A DNA stretch of 49,089 nucleotides from Prochlorococcus sp. AG-424-E20 (GTDB lineage Bacteria > Cyanobacteriota > Cyanobacteriia > PCC-6307 > Cyanobiaceae), in contig QCND01000002.1 in NCBI GenBank assembly GCA_003213355.1, positions 1 to 49,089 on the forward strand, in the 5' to 3' direction. Positions 1-9,477 of this stretch are shown here, piece by piece (position 1 is the first letter of the stretch; the number at the start of each line of letters is the position of its first letter). Made by a program: the position numbers and the translations under genes. Under the pieces are notes generated by a model. It was not told where the DNA came from. It saw only the letters and a list, made by a program, of their open reading frames with translations, and ran no database searches.

Positions 1-1
1 G

Positions 2-1165
2 CTGGAACTATTAGATGAGATTGAGTCTGAATTAGAATTATCAACTTTTGCAGTCAATTGGCCTATAGGAAGTGGTGAGCTTTTTAGAGGAGTTGTTGAG
101 CGTGCAACCAAAGAAGTTGTTTTATTTTCTAGAGCGGAAAGAGGGAAGCAATCTAATGAAATAAGGTTGAAAATCAATGATCCGGAACTTAAAAACTTAG
201 TAGAGGAAGAGCTATTGACAAAAGCGCTTGAAGAGATTGAGATCCTAGATGAGGCTGGTTGTGATTTAAATCAAGAATTAATTTTATCTGGCGAATTAAC
301 TCCAGTGTTTTTTGGATCTGCAATGACCAACTTCGGGGTTAAGCCATTTTTAGATAATTTTCTTGAGTTATCTCAGGGACCTGTAGCTCGAAATAGCTTT
401 GATGGGCCAATAGTGCCTACAAGAGAATCTTTTAGTGGATTTGTATTTAAATTACAAGCAAATATGGATCCAAAACATAGGGATAGAGTTGCCTTCGTGC
501 GTGTATGTAGTGGGAGGTTTAAAAAAGATATGACAGTTCAACATGCTAGGACAGGTAAACAAATCAGACTCTCAAGACCTCAAAAGATTTTCGGTCAAGA
601 TAGGGCTGTTGTTGATGATGCTTATCCTGGTGATGTTATTGGTTTGAATAATCCGGGGATGTTTTCTATTGGAGATACTTTATTTATAGGACCGAGAGTC
701 GAATTCGAGGGGATTCCATGTTTTAGCCCAGAGATATTTAGTTGGTTAAGAAATCCAAATCCTTCAGCTTTTAAAAACTTTAGGAAAGGAGTCAATGAAT
801 TAAGAGAGGAGGGAGCAGTCCAAATCCTTTACGATAAAGATCAAAGCAAAAGAGATCCAATTCTGGCCGCGGTTGGTCAGCTTCAGCTTGAAGTGGTACA
901 GCATCGACTTGCTAGTGAATATGGTGTGGAAACTAGGCTTGAACCAATGGGTTATCAAGTCGCCAGATGGGTAAAAGGGGGATGGCCTGTTTTAGAAGAG
1001 GTTGGAAGAATTTTTAATTGCAAAACGGTTCAAGATGCTTGGCTTAGACCAGTACTGCTTTTTAAAAATGAATGGAATCTTAATCAGTTAAAGGAAGATC
1101 ATCCTGAATTGGAATTAAACTCAGTTGCTCCTGTTGTTAGTGGTGTTGATCCTGTTTCTCTCTAA
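2..1165 (+). CDS. prfC: Peptide chain release factor 3, C-terminal part (5' end outside window)
   Basis: RF3 is a translational GTPase that recycles RF1/RF2 from the ribosome after termination. The ORF track starts at an internal TTG (167), but the frame is open to the window edge and the residues before it ([12 protein letters not shown]) match the RF3 segment after the GTPase core. About 387 residues are present, against roughly 530 for the family. The G-domain motifs are therefore off-window, while domains II and III are complete. RF3-like stretches include [19 protein letters not shown] and the end of the factor ([12 protein letters not shown]). The neighbour downstream is a CPP1-like gene on the same strand. 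The identification is sure; only the start is unseen. Confidence 0.95.
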   Translation: MELLDEIESELELSTFAVNWPIGSGELFRGVVERATKEVVLFSRAERGKQSNEIRLKINDPELKNLVEEELLTKALEEIEILDEAGCDLNQELILSGELTPVFFGSAMTNFGVKPFLDNFLELSQGPVARNSFDGPIVPTRESFSGFVFKLQANMDPKHRDRVAFVRVCSGRFKKDMTVQHARTGKQIRLSRPQKIFGQDRAVVDDAYPGDVIGLNNPGMFSIGDTLFIGPRVEFEGIPCFSPEIFSWLRNPNPSAFKNFRKGVNELREEGAVQILYDKDQSKRDPILAAVGQLQLEVVQHRLASEYGVETRLEPMGYQVARWVKGGWPVLEEVGRIFNCKTVQDAWLRPVLLFKNEWNLNQLKEDHPELELNSVAPVVSGVDPVSL

Positions 1166-1219
1166 AGTAGATTAAAATCTAATATTAAAGAGAGTTCATA
1201 AATCTTTTTCGAAAAATCT

Positions 1220-1909
1220 ATGGATCTTGGTAGCAATTCACAATCAAATTCAAACTCACAAGATCCATATTTGATACTTGGAATAAATGAGGCTGCAAGT
1301 TTTGATGCTATTCAAGAAGCAAGAGATAAAAAATTAAAAGAGGTTGGTGATGACCAAATTACTAAAGCAAAAATAGAAGCTGCTTATGATGCATTACTGA
1401 TGGTAAGTCTTAAGTCAAGACAACTTGGTAATGCAAGTAACGAGGCAATAAATGCGTCAAAGAAAGAAAATGAAGCTAAGAAAGTTGGTGATATGGGACC
1501 TGGTTCGCTTCTCACTAGGTTGCAAAATTTAAATCTTCCTAAATACGAGGCTTCAACATCTAACTTTTTACCAAGTTTAGAGTTGCCCTCTGGACAAGAA
1601 TTAAATATACGGATATCTCTTGGAATATTGGCTTTTTTACTAGTTTTAATTGTGCCTTCTGAAAGTGTTGAATTAATACTTTCATTTTCAACAATAGGCT
1701 TATTCATTAGTCAGTCTCGTAGAGGTAGGCCTTTCTTTTCTTCTATCATCTGGTGCATTCTTCTGCTTAGCATTGGACTTTTATCTGGTGCATTACTTTT
1801 GGGCGGTGCCCAATCATTTATTGATAACTCTGGATCATTATCTTCAGACAAATTTGAGGCAATACCAGCAGTATTTTTGCTTTGGTTAGGAGTGATTTTC
1901 CTTGATTAA
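1220..1909 (+). CDS. CPP1-like (J-like) membrane protein
   Basis: The N-terminal ~70 residues form a J-like module (DPYLILGINEAASFDAIQEA ... KIEAAYDALLM) without a usable HPD motif. A linker follows, then a hydrophobic half with about three to four membrane segments from residue ~130 to the end (for example LGILAFLLVLIVP and IIWCILLLSIGLLSGALLLGG). This layout is that of the CPP1-like/DUF3353 family of cyanobacteria and plastids, whose plant member is a chaperone-like protein protecting protochlorophyllide oxidoreductase. That role in this organism is inference from the family. It ends four bases before the convergent hslO. Family call fairly sure. Confidence 0.8.
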   Translation: MDLGSNSQSNSNSQDPYLILGINEAASFDAIQEARDKKLKEVGDDQITKAKIEAAYDALLMVSLKSRQLGNASNEAINASKKENEAKKVGDMGPGSLLTRLQNLNLPKYEASTSNFLPSLELPSGQELNIRISLGILAFLLVLIVPSESVELILSFSTIGLFISQSRRGRPFFSSIIWCILLLSIGLLSGALLLGGAQSFIDNSGSLSSDKFEAIPAVFLLWLGVIFLD

Positions 1910-1925
1910 TCGTTTAATCGATTAA
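1906..1925. terminator. Small inverted repeat between convergent stops
   Basis: A 7-bp perfect stem (ttaatcg / cgattaa, 6-base loop) spans the stop codons of the CPP1-like gene and hslO. It has no clear T-run, so a terminator role is only possible. Confidence 0.25.
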
Positions 1926-2813
1926 AGATATCAGTTCGTCCTCTTTAACATGATAAACATTTTTGCAGAATTGACATGTTAGTTCTGCTTTCCCATCCTC
2001 CTTTATCATTTTCTGAAGTTCATCTTTCCCCAAAATCTTTAATGCTGATAGGCTTCTTTCTCTTGAACATCTACATTTAAAACGAACTTCCTGAGATGTA
2101 TTAATAATATCTGAAGGTGATTGATCAAGATCAGGAAAAATCTCTTCAATAAGAGAAATAAGGTTATTCCCTTTTTTGTTTAATAACTCACTAAAAGAGT
2201 TAATCTCTTTACATCGATCTTCAAGTAGGTCTATCAATGAATGGTCTCGTTCTGCTTTAGGTAGTATTTGTGCTAAAAGGCCTCCGCTACAAACTATCCC
2301 ATCCTGATTAATTCTTTCTCCAACAAATACAGCTGAGGGCGTTTGTTCGGAATGTAATAAATAGGAAGCTATGTCTTCACCTATCCCTCCATTAATTAAT
2401 TCAACTGTGCTGTTGTGTGGCTCACCTTTCCCGTCATCTCTAATAACGTGAAGATAGCCAATACCTGTAGCTTTTTTAAAATCAAATGTATAGTGATTGC
2501 TTTTATTTTTAATTAGGTCTAATTCAAGACTTGGATCACCTACGTAACCTCTCACACTTCCATCTCTACCCGCATCAATAGTTAATCCTTTTAGGGGGCC
2601 ATTCGAGCTTATCCTCAAAGTCACCCTTCCATGATTTACCTTCATTGAACTTGCTAGCAAGAGGCTTGCACTCATTGCCCTACCTACAATTGCAGAAGTT
2701 AAATAAGAAAGAGAATGTCTCTCTTTTGCTTCTTTTGTGGATTCAGTTGTTGATACTGCGATTAGTCTGATCCCCCCTTTGGCAGCAGTAGCTCTAACTA
2801 GTGAATCTGTCAT
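1914..2813 (-). CDS. hslO: Hsp33 redox-regulated chaperone
   Basis: Hsp33 is a cytosolic holdase that becomes active when oxidation releases zinc from its C-terminal cysteines. The 299-residue length fits the family. The zinc site is intact: CRC at residues ~247-249 and CQFC at ~280-283. The N-terminal part carries Hsp33 features such as [21 protein letters not shown] and a Gly-rich segment [17 protein letters not shown]. The ATG at 2813 gives a normal N-terminus. It lies 16 bases downstream of an ECF-like ATPase gene on the same strand, so the two may be co-transcribed. Confidence 0.95.
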   Translation of the reverse strand: MTDSLVRATAAKGGIRLIAVSTTESTKEAKERHSLSYLTSAIVGRAMSASLLLASSMKVNHGRVTLRISSNGPLKGLTIDAGRDGSVRGYVGDPSLELDLIKNKSNHYTFDFKKATGIGYLHVIRDDGKGEPHNSTVELINGGIGEDIASYLLHSEQTPSAVFVGERINQDGIVCSGGLLAQILPKAERDHSLIDLLEDRCKEINSFSELLNKKGNNLISLIEEIFPDLDQSPSDIINTSQEVRFKCRCSRERSLSALKILGKDELQKMIKEDGKAELTCQFCKNVYHVKEDELISLID

Positions 2814-2829
2814 TGATTAGTTGAATTGT

Positions 2830-3456
2830 TTATTCAGGGATAAGTTGACCATTATGCAACTCGTAATTGTCGGTATTCATATTTTTAAAAAGTTCGGGTT
2901 CATGAGTCACTATTAGAATAGTTTGTTTGTCTTTAATCTTTGCGAGTAATTCTATAATTCCGTTTCTCACTGACCAATCTAAACCTGCTGTTGGCTCGTC
3001 CAATAAAAGTACTTTTGGACTCCTTAACAGTTGAACAGCAATAGCTAGTCGTCGTTGTTGTCCTCCACTAAGAGATTCTGGCGACTTCTTTAAATCTAAG
3101 TTGATTAACCCCACTTTTGTAAGAGTGGAAATTTGTTCTTCAGTCGTTAACCTCTTGTGCCCAAGACGTAATTCTTGTGTTACGGATAATCCAAGAAAAT
3201 ATCTTTCTGGAAATTGAAAAACTAATCCACATAACCACCTGCGCTGCCGTGCATTTAGAGTTTTGTTAAACCAACTTATCTCTCCTTTCTGATATCCCGA
3301 TAGACCGCTAATGATTTCTATTAATGTGGTTTTTCCACTTCCACTGGGTCCTCTAACTATTGTGATTTTCCCTGTCTTGGTTTTTAAAGACAAATCTCTA
3401 AGGATTGGTTTCTCTGCTGTCGAGGGATGGTAATAAATATTTTTTAAACTAAGCAT
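2830..3456 (-). CDS. ABC transporter ATP-binding protein, ECF (EcfA/CbiO)-like
   Basis: This is a 208-residue nucleotide-binding subunit with every ABC motif: Walker A GPSGSGKTT, a Q-loop in LVFQFPERYFLG, signature LSGGQQRRLAIA, Walker B VLLLDEPTAGLD and H-loop VTHEPEL. The Q-loop context (VFQFPE) is typical of energy-coupling factor ATPases, which power vitamin and metal uptake with separate S and T subunits. No permease lies beside it. The ECF S component BioY is encoded at 47.7 kb in this window, which makes a shared transporter plausible but unproven. It is shorter than most EcfA proteins (~270-280). The family is sure, the substrate unknown. Confidence 0.85.
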   Translation of the reverse strand: MLSLKNIYYHPSTAEKPILRDLSLKTKTGKITIVRGPSGSGKTTLIEIISGLSGYQKGEISWFNKTLNARQRRWLCGLVFQFPERYFLGLSVTQELRLGHKRLTTEEQISTLTKVGLINLDLKKSPESLSGGQQRRLAIAVQLLRSPKVLLLDEPTAGLDWSVRNGIIELLAKIKDKQTILIVTHEPELFKNMNTDNYELHNGQLIPE

Positions 3457-3570
3457 TCTTTTTTATTGAGGCTTTGATCAAATAAATAATGATTTTTCTA
3501 TTTCCTTTAATCAATTTACATTAGATTATGTTTGATATCTTTAGTTTTTCTTTTTCAAGATCTATTGTTT

Positions 3571-4020
3571 ATGGAAGTTAGATTTCGTGAAGTTGATCCT
3601 TTCAATTGTTGGATATGGCTTAGATATTCAGGTGTTCCAAGTAAAGGAGAAAAAGATTACATTGATGGTATTTTTGATTCTTGGTATGTGCTAGGCCGAC
3701 TTGGGGGATTTAATTCTGAAAATTTACAAACGCATGAAATGGGTGCTGATGTCAGTTGGATGAGCTATGAAAATGACGATACTGCTTCTAGCATGCCATC
3801 GTTAATGCATAATCTTGGAGAATTTGAATTTAATGAGTGTTGGGCTCGATGCTGGGTCGATTTAGGCACTTCTGACCTCATCGCAATTGATATTTTGATA
3901 AATGTACTAAAACAAATGGATGTTGATGTTATGAAAATAGAGGAACTAATTATTGGAGGAGTCAATGAAGATTGGCCAGTAGAGGAACATCCAGATGCAA
4001 TTTTTTCTTCAAAAGATTAA
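3571..4020 (+). CDS. DUF3531 family protein
   Basis: This is a soluble acidic protein of 149 residues from the ATG at 3571. The track starts at a TTG (3532) and adds 13 hydrophobic residues, but the family begins with the conserved block seen here as MEVRFREVDPFNCWIW, so I prefer the internal ATG. The family is conserved in cyanobacteria and plastid-bearing plants and has no established function. It is rich in Trp and acidic residues (ECWARCWVDLGTSDL near the middle). It sits six bases upstream of rsmE on the same strand, so an operon is likely. Confidence 0.75.
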   Translation: MEVRFREVDPFNCWIWLRYSGVPSKGEKDYIDGIFDSWYVLGRLGGFNSENLQTHEMGADVSWMSYENDDTASSMPSLMHNLGEFEFNECWARCWVDLGTSDLIAIDILINVLKQMDVDVMKIEELIIGGVNEDWPVEEHPDAIFSSKD

Positions 4021-4026
4021 TTTTCT

Positions 4027-4791
4027 ATGGCTGAGAAAAGAAGATTATTTATAAATCCAAATCGATTAAGTGATGAAATCGATTCAAATGGAGAGTTGAT
4101 TTTGACCTCTAATGAATCACATTATTTATCTAGGGTTATGAGGATGAGATCTGAAGATCTTTTAGAGGTTATTGATGGAAAAGGTCATCTTTGGAACGCA
4201 AAAATTGTTGAAAAAAAAACTATAAAACTTACCAATGGTTTTGGTAAACCTCTTCAAGTGGTTTCAAGAGAGAGACCATTAATAGGAATTGCTGTAGTTA
4301 TTCCTAAAAAGGGGTTTGAAAACTTTTTGCAAATGAGTTGTGAGATAGGAGTTGACATTATTCAACCATTGATTTCAAAACGATCAGTAGTTAAAGAATG
4401 CAATAAAGAAAAAATTATTAGATATCAAAAAATTATTCATGAAGCCGTTGAGCAATCTGAAAGACTCTGGAGTCCAGAACTACTTAAGACCTTGACATTT
4501 CCCAATTGGTTAAATGATTTACCCTCCGAAGCTCAAATAGGATTTGCTGCAACACGCATTCAAAACTTGCAAGATTGTGTGAATTGGTTAAAAGAAACAC
4601 CACATAAAGTCGATCAGGTTTGGGTGGTAGTTGGCCCAGAGGGAGGTTGGAATAAAGATGAAGAGGCATTAGCTTTTGACTCTGGCTTGTCTGGGGTATC
4701 TCTGGGAGAAACTATTTTGAGGACATCAACAGCTGCCGTAAGTGCCTGTCAGCTAATGACTTCATGGAGAAGACTTAAATTATCCCTTTAA
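4027..4791 (+). CDS. rsmE: 16S rRNA (uracil(1498)-N(3))-methyltransferase RsmE
   Basis: RsmE methylates N3 of U1498 in 16S rRNA using S-adenosylmethionine. It has an N-terminal PUA-like part (SNESHYLSRVMRMRSED) and a C-terminal SPOUT knot. The knot is marked by VVVGPEGGWNKDE and by LGETILRTSTAA, which form the SAM site and the knot loop. The 254-residue length is normal. It starts six bases after the DUF3531 stop, so the two genes are probably translated from one message. High confidence. Confidence 0.95.
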   Translation: MAEKRRLFINPNRLSDEIDSNGELILTSNESHYLSRVMRMRSEDLLEVIDGKGHLWNAKIVEKKTIKLTNGFGKPLQVVSRERPLIGIAVVIPKKGFENFLQMSCEIGVDIIQPLISKRSVVKECNKEKIIRYQKIIHEAVEQSERLWSPELLKTLTFPNWLNDLPSEAQIGFAATRIQNLQDCVNWLKETPHKVDQVWVVVGPEGGWNKDEEALAFDSGLSGVSLGETILRTSTAAVSACQLMTSWRRLKLSL

Positions 4792-4854
4792 GATTAAATA
4801 TTTTTGATCATAAAACCCTCTATTGTTTAGAAAAAGGTATCCTGATTGGGAACG

Positions 4855-5598
4855 ATGGCTAACTTATCTTTTATTGGCGGTATTTGGATTAATGCTTTTT
4901 TGATTAATTTCTTGTTGATATTTTTGGGACATAGGCTTCCATTTTTAACTAAGAAAGGTTGGATTCATGCCGGAATACTTGGAACGCTTTTATTAGGATC
5001 TATTGGTTGGAATGGTTGGATATCAGTTTGTGTATATCTCTTGTTGGGAACTTTAGTTACAAAAATAGGATATAAAAATAAGGCTTCCCGAGGGATTGCC
5101 GAATCCAGAGGTGGTCAACGTGGCCCTGAAAATGTATGGGGGTCTGCAGCAACAGGTTGCTCACTCGCCTTATTAAGTTGTCTTTGGCCAAATTTTTTAA
5201 GTTTATTCATGGTAGGTTTTGCTTCTAGTTTCAGTGCGAAACTTTCCGATACTTTTTCAAGTGAAATTGGCAAGAGATTTGGTAAAAGAACTTATCTAAT
5301 TACGACTTTAAAGCCAGTATCACCAGGAACAGAAGGGGCAGTAAGCATCGAAGGTTCAATAGCTGGGTTGTTAGGAAGTCTTATTATGACTATGTTTATG
5401 CTGAATCTATCGATCATTTCCGGACTGTCTGTTGCTTTTATAGTCTTCTTATCTGGCTATTTGGCAACTTTTTTGGAAAGTTATCTTGGAGCAGTAGTTC
5501 AAAATAAGATTGATTGGATGACTAATGAATTAGTTAACTCTATCCAGACATCTATAGCCGCTATTATTTCTATGTTTTTATATTTGAAGTTTGTTTGA
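4855..5598 (+). CDS. DUF92 family membrane protein (VTE6-like phytyl-phosphate kinase candidate)
   Basis: This is an integral membrane protein of 247 residues with about six hydrophobic segments. The track starts at TTG 4846; the ATG at 4855 gives MANLSFIGG and is preferred. Family marks are the loop with SRGGQRGPENVWGSAATG, FSAKLSDTFSSEIGKRFGK and TLKPVSPGTEGAVS. The plant relative VTE6 phosphorylates phytyl phosphate so that phytol released from chlorophyll can be salvaged for tocopherol and related lipids. Cyanobacteria keep a homologue, but the reaction here is inferred from family only. It is convergent with the GDSL gene, with four bases between stops. Confidence 0.8.
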   Translation: MANLSFIGGIWINAFLINFLLIFLGHRLPFLTKKGWIHAGILGTLLLGSIGWNGWISVCVYLLLGTLVTKIGYKNKASRGIAESRGGQRGPENVWGSAATGCSLALLSCLWPNFLSLFMVGFASSFSAKLSDTFSSEIGKRFGKRTYLITTLKPVSPGTEGAVSIEGSIAGLLGSLIMTMFMLNLSIISGLSVAFIVFLSGYLATFLESYLGAVVQNKIDWMTNELVNSIQTSIAAIISMFLYLKFV

Positions 5599-5602
5599 AA
5601 TT

Positions 5603-6250
5603 TTATTTTAAATCAGCCCAATTCTTTAGTGCTGGCCATGCAGTAATTTGTTCATAAATCCATTTATGACCCTTACTATTCAGATGTATTCCATCTGATG
5701 AGAGTAATTCTTTAAATGATAATAAGTTGATCATTTTCTCATGGATAGATAAAAACGGGACATTTAATTCTAAGCAAGTTTCTTCAATTTTATTTTCATA
5801 TTTTGAACAAGCTTGATTTGAATACCAAAGACATTCTGCAAAAGGCATTGAATCTTCATTTACAGGTGTTAATCCAAGAAGCATTATATGTACTTCATTC
5901 TTAATTTCTTTCACTAATTGTTTTAAGCCAAATTTAAAAGCATCTTCGGAAAGTTGTGGTCTGCCATCTTTTCTTCCAATTTTAGCTGTATCATTTAAAC
6001 CAATTGATAGCAAAATACCTTCAGGAACTTTTCTCCTTAATTCTCCCCTTGTTTCCCACTCATTCTTATATCTTATAGCAACTTTCTCTAATCCATCTCC
6101 TCTTACTCCAAGGGAATAAATGATAGGGGCATTATCTATGTTTAACCAGTTTTGTCTTAATCTTTCAGACCATCCGCCTCCTTCTAGATCTCCCCATCCG
6201 TAAACCCCACTATCTCCAATTATGATTAACTTTTTCTGATATTTATTCAT
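5603..6250 (-). CDS. GDSL/SGNH-family hydrolase
   Basis: SGNH hydrolases are esterases or lipases with catalytic Ser, Gly, Asn and His in separate blocks. Block I is IIIGDSGVYGWGD near residue 10, block III is LSIGLNDTAK near residue 83, and block V is SSDGIHLNSKGHKWI near residue 190 with the Asp-His pair. No signal peptide is evident, so a cytoplasmic enzyme is likely. The substrate cannot be told from the sequence. It lies downstream of the phn-type cluster on the same strand with a 24-base gap and may belong to that transcript. Family call is solid. Confidence 0.85.
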   Translation of the reverse strand: MNKYQKKLIIIGDSGVYGWGDLEGGGWSERLRQNWLNIDNAPIIYSLGVRGDGLEKVAIRYKNEWETRGELRRKVPEGILLSIGLNDTAKIGRKDGRPQLSEDAFKFGLKQLVKEIKNEVHIMLLGLTPVNEDSMPFAECLWYSNQACSKYENKIEETCLELNVPFLSIHEKMINLLSFKELLSSDGIHLNSKGHKWIYEQITAWPALKNWADLK

Positions 6251-6274
6251 AAGTCGATATGTTGAATAAAATAA

Positions 6275-7825
6275 CTAACTAATGAAATTGTTGGTTGAAT
6301 TCTTTAACCAATAATTTTGAGAAGTGTTAAATAAAAATTCTCCTGAAATTGTTAATAAAGAGAAAGTAGTAGTTATTATCATGACTTGTGCCCAATCGAA
6401 TGAGCTTAGTGATTCCTGTAATTGCCACCCTAATCCTACTCCTCCGACTGCGCCTATAATTGCTGTTTCCTTTAGGATTACGTCACTTCTGTATGCTCCA
6501 TAAGCTAAGTAACTATTACTTTGGGGGGCTAATATTCCGTAAAGCGTTGCTGATTGCTTGCTTGAACCATTGTTTTTAAGCGCTCGATAAATACTTTTTT
6601 CTTGATTTAGTATGTTATCTGTAAGTAACCTTCCCATGACGCCCATATGTGTAATTCCTAGTGATAATGCGGCTACAGATATATTAGGATTCGTAAAAAG
6701 AAGAATAAGTATAGTGGTCAATGGAGGAGGTATTAATCTAAAGAAGATCCAAATAAGATTTTGAACTTTTAGAGGGAATTTTCCTGGGAATAATACTAGT
6801 AAAAGTGGAGGTGTCCCTATTGCAATACCAGACGCGAAAACAGTTATTACAATTGTTGTAATGATTAGTTTCAACAGAGGTAAGGTGTTAAATCCATTTT
6901 TTATCTCTACGAATGAAGGTAAATTTAAATACGAAAAGCTTAATGGAGTAAATAACTCAAAATTTAGATTATAAAGCCAACTAATACCTAATGATAGTGA
7001 TAGTGTAAATATTGAGATTGAAATTAAGAAAGAATTTTTCAAACTAATATTTTCAGAGAAATAACTTCTTAAAAATCTTATAAATTTCTCTAATAAAATC
7101 ATTACTAACCAAAGCATCCACAAACAAGTCCACATTTCATTGAACTCAAAGGATTTTAAAGTTAAATATAGTTCTGTTCCTATACCTCCTAATCCAAATA
7201 TTCCAAGTAATGTTACACCCCTAATTGCACATTCAAATCTGTAACTTCCATATGAAGATACTATAGGTATTAACTTTGGTAGCATAATAGTTATAAATGA
7301 GCTCATAATATTAGATCCAGTTTGCTTAATTTCTATCAGAGGTTGTATGTCAAAACTATCTAGTTGCTCTGAAATTACTCTTGCTGTTAAGGCTGAATAG
7401 GGAATGACTATAGACATAATTGCCACCCAAAGATTCAAACCTAAGATTTGAATGAATAGCAAGCCCCAAACTACTTCATGTATTGATCTTGGAATTGCTA
7501 ATGAGTATTTTATGAATTTACCTAAATAAGAAAATTTAGGAATAAATTTCCAAAATAAATCTGTAGATAGTACACCTAAAATAATTCCAATAAGCATACT
7601 TAAAACCCAGCTAGTTATAGCAGTAGCAATTGTTATTTGAAGTCCTTCCCATGCGCTTTTAACTACTTCTTGATTGAATGATGGTTTTATTGCTGAGCTT
7701 ATGAATAGAAATATGATATTTAGACCCCCAATATGAAATCCTTTGATGATTTCTATTAGAATGGGAATGTAGGCTATTGATGGGATTAATGTTAGTAAAG
7801 TTGATACTGGTTTTATTAATTTCAT
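6275..7825 (-). CDS. phnE: Phosphonate/phosphite-type ABC transporter permease, fused double PhnE
   Basis: This is a membrane permease of 516 residues with about twelve hydrophobic segments. It contains two MetI/PhnE-like permease units in tandem: each half has an EAA-type loop (around TGSNIMSSFITIMLPKLIP and KNNGSSKQSATLYGILAP) followed by a Gly-rich end (GIFGLGGIGTEL, GAVGGVGLGWQL). A single PhnE is about half this length and acts as a homodimer, so the fusion likely supplies the whole channel. It starts six bases after the ATPase gene stop in the order phnD-phnC-phnE. Substrate (phosphite, phosphonate or similar) is inferred from the cluster. Confidence 0.88.
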   Translation of the reverse strand: MKLIKPVSTLLTLIPSIAYIPILIEIIKGFHIGGLNIIFLFISSAIKPSFNQEVVKSAWEGLQITIATAITSWVLSMLIGIILGVLSTDLFWKFIPKFSYLGKFIKYSLAIPRSIHEVVWGLLFIQILGLNLWVAIMSIVIPYSALTARVISEQLDSFDIQPLIEIKQTGSNIMSSFITIMLPKLIPIVSSYGSYRFECAIRGVTLLGIFGLGGIGTELYLTLKSFEFNEMWTCLWMLWLVMILLEKFIRFLRSYFSENISLKNSFLISISIFTLSLSLGISWLYNLNFELFTPLSFSYLNLPSFVEIKNGFNTLPLLKLIITTIVITVFASGIAIGTPPLLLVLFPGKFPLKVQNLIWIFFRLIPPPLTTILILLFTNPNISVAALSLGITHMGVMGRLLTDNILNQEKSIYRALKNNGSSKQSATLYGILAPQSNSYLAYGAYRSDVILKETAIIGAVGGVGLGWQLQESLSSFDWAQVMIITTTFSLLTISGEFLFNTSQNYWLKNSTNNFIS

Positions 7826-7831
7826 TATGAA

Positions 7832-8566
7832 TTAAAATAGCCAATCAAACTCTGATTGATTAACATTATGAATTTCTCTATCTATTACAATCTCTCCATC
7901 TTTTAACCCAATAACTCTATTGAAATTATTTATTAAATTTATTTGGTGAAGACTTATAAGCATGGTCTCAGGGATTTTAATTCTAAGATAATTTTTTTGA
8001 TTAATAAATATTTTTAAGATATTTTTTGATAATAGAGGGTCTAGATTTGAGAAAGGTTCGTCTGCCAGAACAATCTCTGGTTCTTGTCTTAAAAGACGTG
8101 CAATTGCGATTCTTTTTTTTTGCCCACCAGAAAGTTTATTTATATAGGAATAAATAGTTTTTTTTGGGAGTGAGACTGCTGTTAGGCAGTCTTGGCATAA
8201 ACCTTTATCTAAGACTCCTATAAGATTTTTTAAAGCCCATATGAAATTGTGTTTACCTAATGCACCGCAGTTTATATTCTGAGCGACATTTAGCTCTTCT
8301 ATCAAAGATAAATCCTGCCATATAGTTCCTATTTTTGACGACTCAATATTTGAGATATTATTAATGTTAGAACCTTTCCATATTACATCCCCTTCGTTTG
8401 GGATTAGTGATCCATTCGCGATCGAGATTAATGTACTTTTGCCAGAGCCACTCTTACCAATAAGCGCTATCTTCTCACCTTGATTTATTGTTAAATTAAT
8501 ATCTTTTACTCTAATATTTTCTTTACTGCTATGGCTTATATTTTTTAATTCTAGTAACTTAGTCAC
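7832..8566 (-). CDS. phnC: Phosphonate/phosphite-type ABC transporter ATPase
   Basis: The energising subunit is 244 residues long. Visible motifs are Walker A GKSGSGKST, Q-loop TIWQDLSLIEELNV, signature LSGGQKKRIAIA, Walker B IVLADEPFSNLDP and H-loop LISLHQ. It starts with GTG at 8566 and overlaps the upstream binding-protein gene by four bases (GTGA), a sign of translational coupling. PhnC-type assignment rests on the flanking PhnD- and PhnE-like genes and on the Q-loop region. High confidence as an ABC ATPase, good for the substrate class. Confidence 0.88.
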   Translation of the reverse strand: MTKLLELKNISHSSKENIRVKDINLTINQGEKIALIGKSGSGKSTLISIANGSLIPNEGDVIWKGSNINNISNIESSKIGTIWQDLSLIEELNVAQNINCGALGKHNFIWALKNLIGVLDKGLCQDCLTAVSLPKKTIYSYINKLSGGQKKRIAIARLLRQEPEIVLADEPFSNLDPLLSKNILKIFINQKNYLRIKIPETMLISLHQINLINNFNRVIGLKDGEIVIDREIHNVNQSEFDWLF

Positions 8567-9462
8567 TTAATCTTTCCAATTTTTCTACCTACTTTTTCTA
8601 TTTTATTATAATTCTCGTTTTTTGATATTACAAATTTCTCTGCGCTAAATAATTCGAGAATCTGTTTTTGTTTTTTTGACTTTTCATTGAAACGTAAAAA
8701 TACATTTGTAAGCTCTTTCGTAAAACCTTTTTTGAACTTTTTATCTAGGTTTCCTTGAGCAAGCCAATGATAATTATGATAAGAGGGAGTCTTCCAAATC
8801 ACAAAGACTTTTGAGTGATCCACGCGTCCTCTCGCAAGATTTCTCTTCCATACTTCTTCGCTAAGAGCACCTGCCTCATATGAACCACTTTGCACAAGCA
8901 TTAACGTTGCATCGTGGCTACCACTAAAGCCTGGGCTTAGACCTTTGAAATCTTTAAGTTGAACACCTGCTTTGTTTAAAAAATATTGTGGCATCAATCT
9001 TCCTGATGTTGAACTTTCAGAGCCAAAAGTAAAACGCTTGCCTTTTAGTGTTTTTAAGTCATTTATGTTATTTATTTTTTGGATTGAACTTTTCTTGTTT
9101 GCAATAAAAATACTATGGAATTTTTCATCAATATCTCTTTGTGCTATTACCTTGGATCCTTTGCTTTGAAGTCTTGCTTGTACACCCGTTAAAGCACCGA
9201 ACCATACTAAATCTAAATTCCCGGTCCTAAAAGCTGTTACAGCTGCAGCATAATTAGTAACTGGTTTATATCGGACTTGAACATTGAGCTGCTCGCTTAA
9301 TTCAGAGGATAAAATCTTATATAAACGATTCAGGTGCTCTGGGTTTTGATCTGGTATTGCCCCAATGCGAAGGATCTCTTCTGCTTTTAATGACCCAATC
9401 ATAAATAAATTCAATATTGATAAACAAGCAAATGCTTTGTTTTTAATCTTTGTTAGTCGCAT
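8563..9462 (-). CDS. phnD: PhnD-like phosphate/phosphite/phosphonate-binding protein
   Basis: This is a periplasmic solute-binding protein of 299 residues. A signal peptide covers the first ~27 residues (FACLSILNLFMIGSLKA), followed by EEILRIGAIPDQNPEHL. Ligand-site blocks of the PhnD family are clear: DLVWFGALTG, FTFGSESSTSGRLMP and PGFSGSHDATLMLV. Related PhnD proteins of marine picocyanobacteria have been reported to bind phosphite or methylphosphonate; which one applies here cannot be read from sequence alone. No C-P lyase, phosphonatase or phosphite dehydrogenase is in the window. It is the first gene of a three-gene operon. Confidence 0.9.
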   Translation of the reverse strand: MRLTKIKNKAFACLSILNLFMIGSLKAEEILRIGAIPDQNPEHLNRLYKILSSELSEQLNVQVRYKPVTNYAAAVTAFRTGNLDLVWFGALTGVQARLQSKGSKVIAQRDIDEKFHSIFIANKKSSIQKINNINDLKTLKGKRFTFGSESSTSGRLMPQYFLNKAGVQLKDFKGLSPGFSGSHDATLMLVQSGSYEAGALSEEVWKRNLARGRVDHSKVFVIWKTPSYHNYHWLAQGNLDKKFKKGFTKELTNVFLRFNEKSKKQKQILELFSAEKFVISKNENYNKIEKVGRKIGKIK

Positions 9463-9477
9463 CTGGTTCGGAAATCT

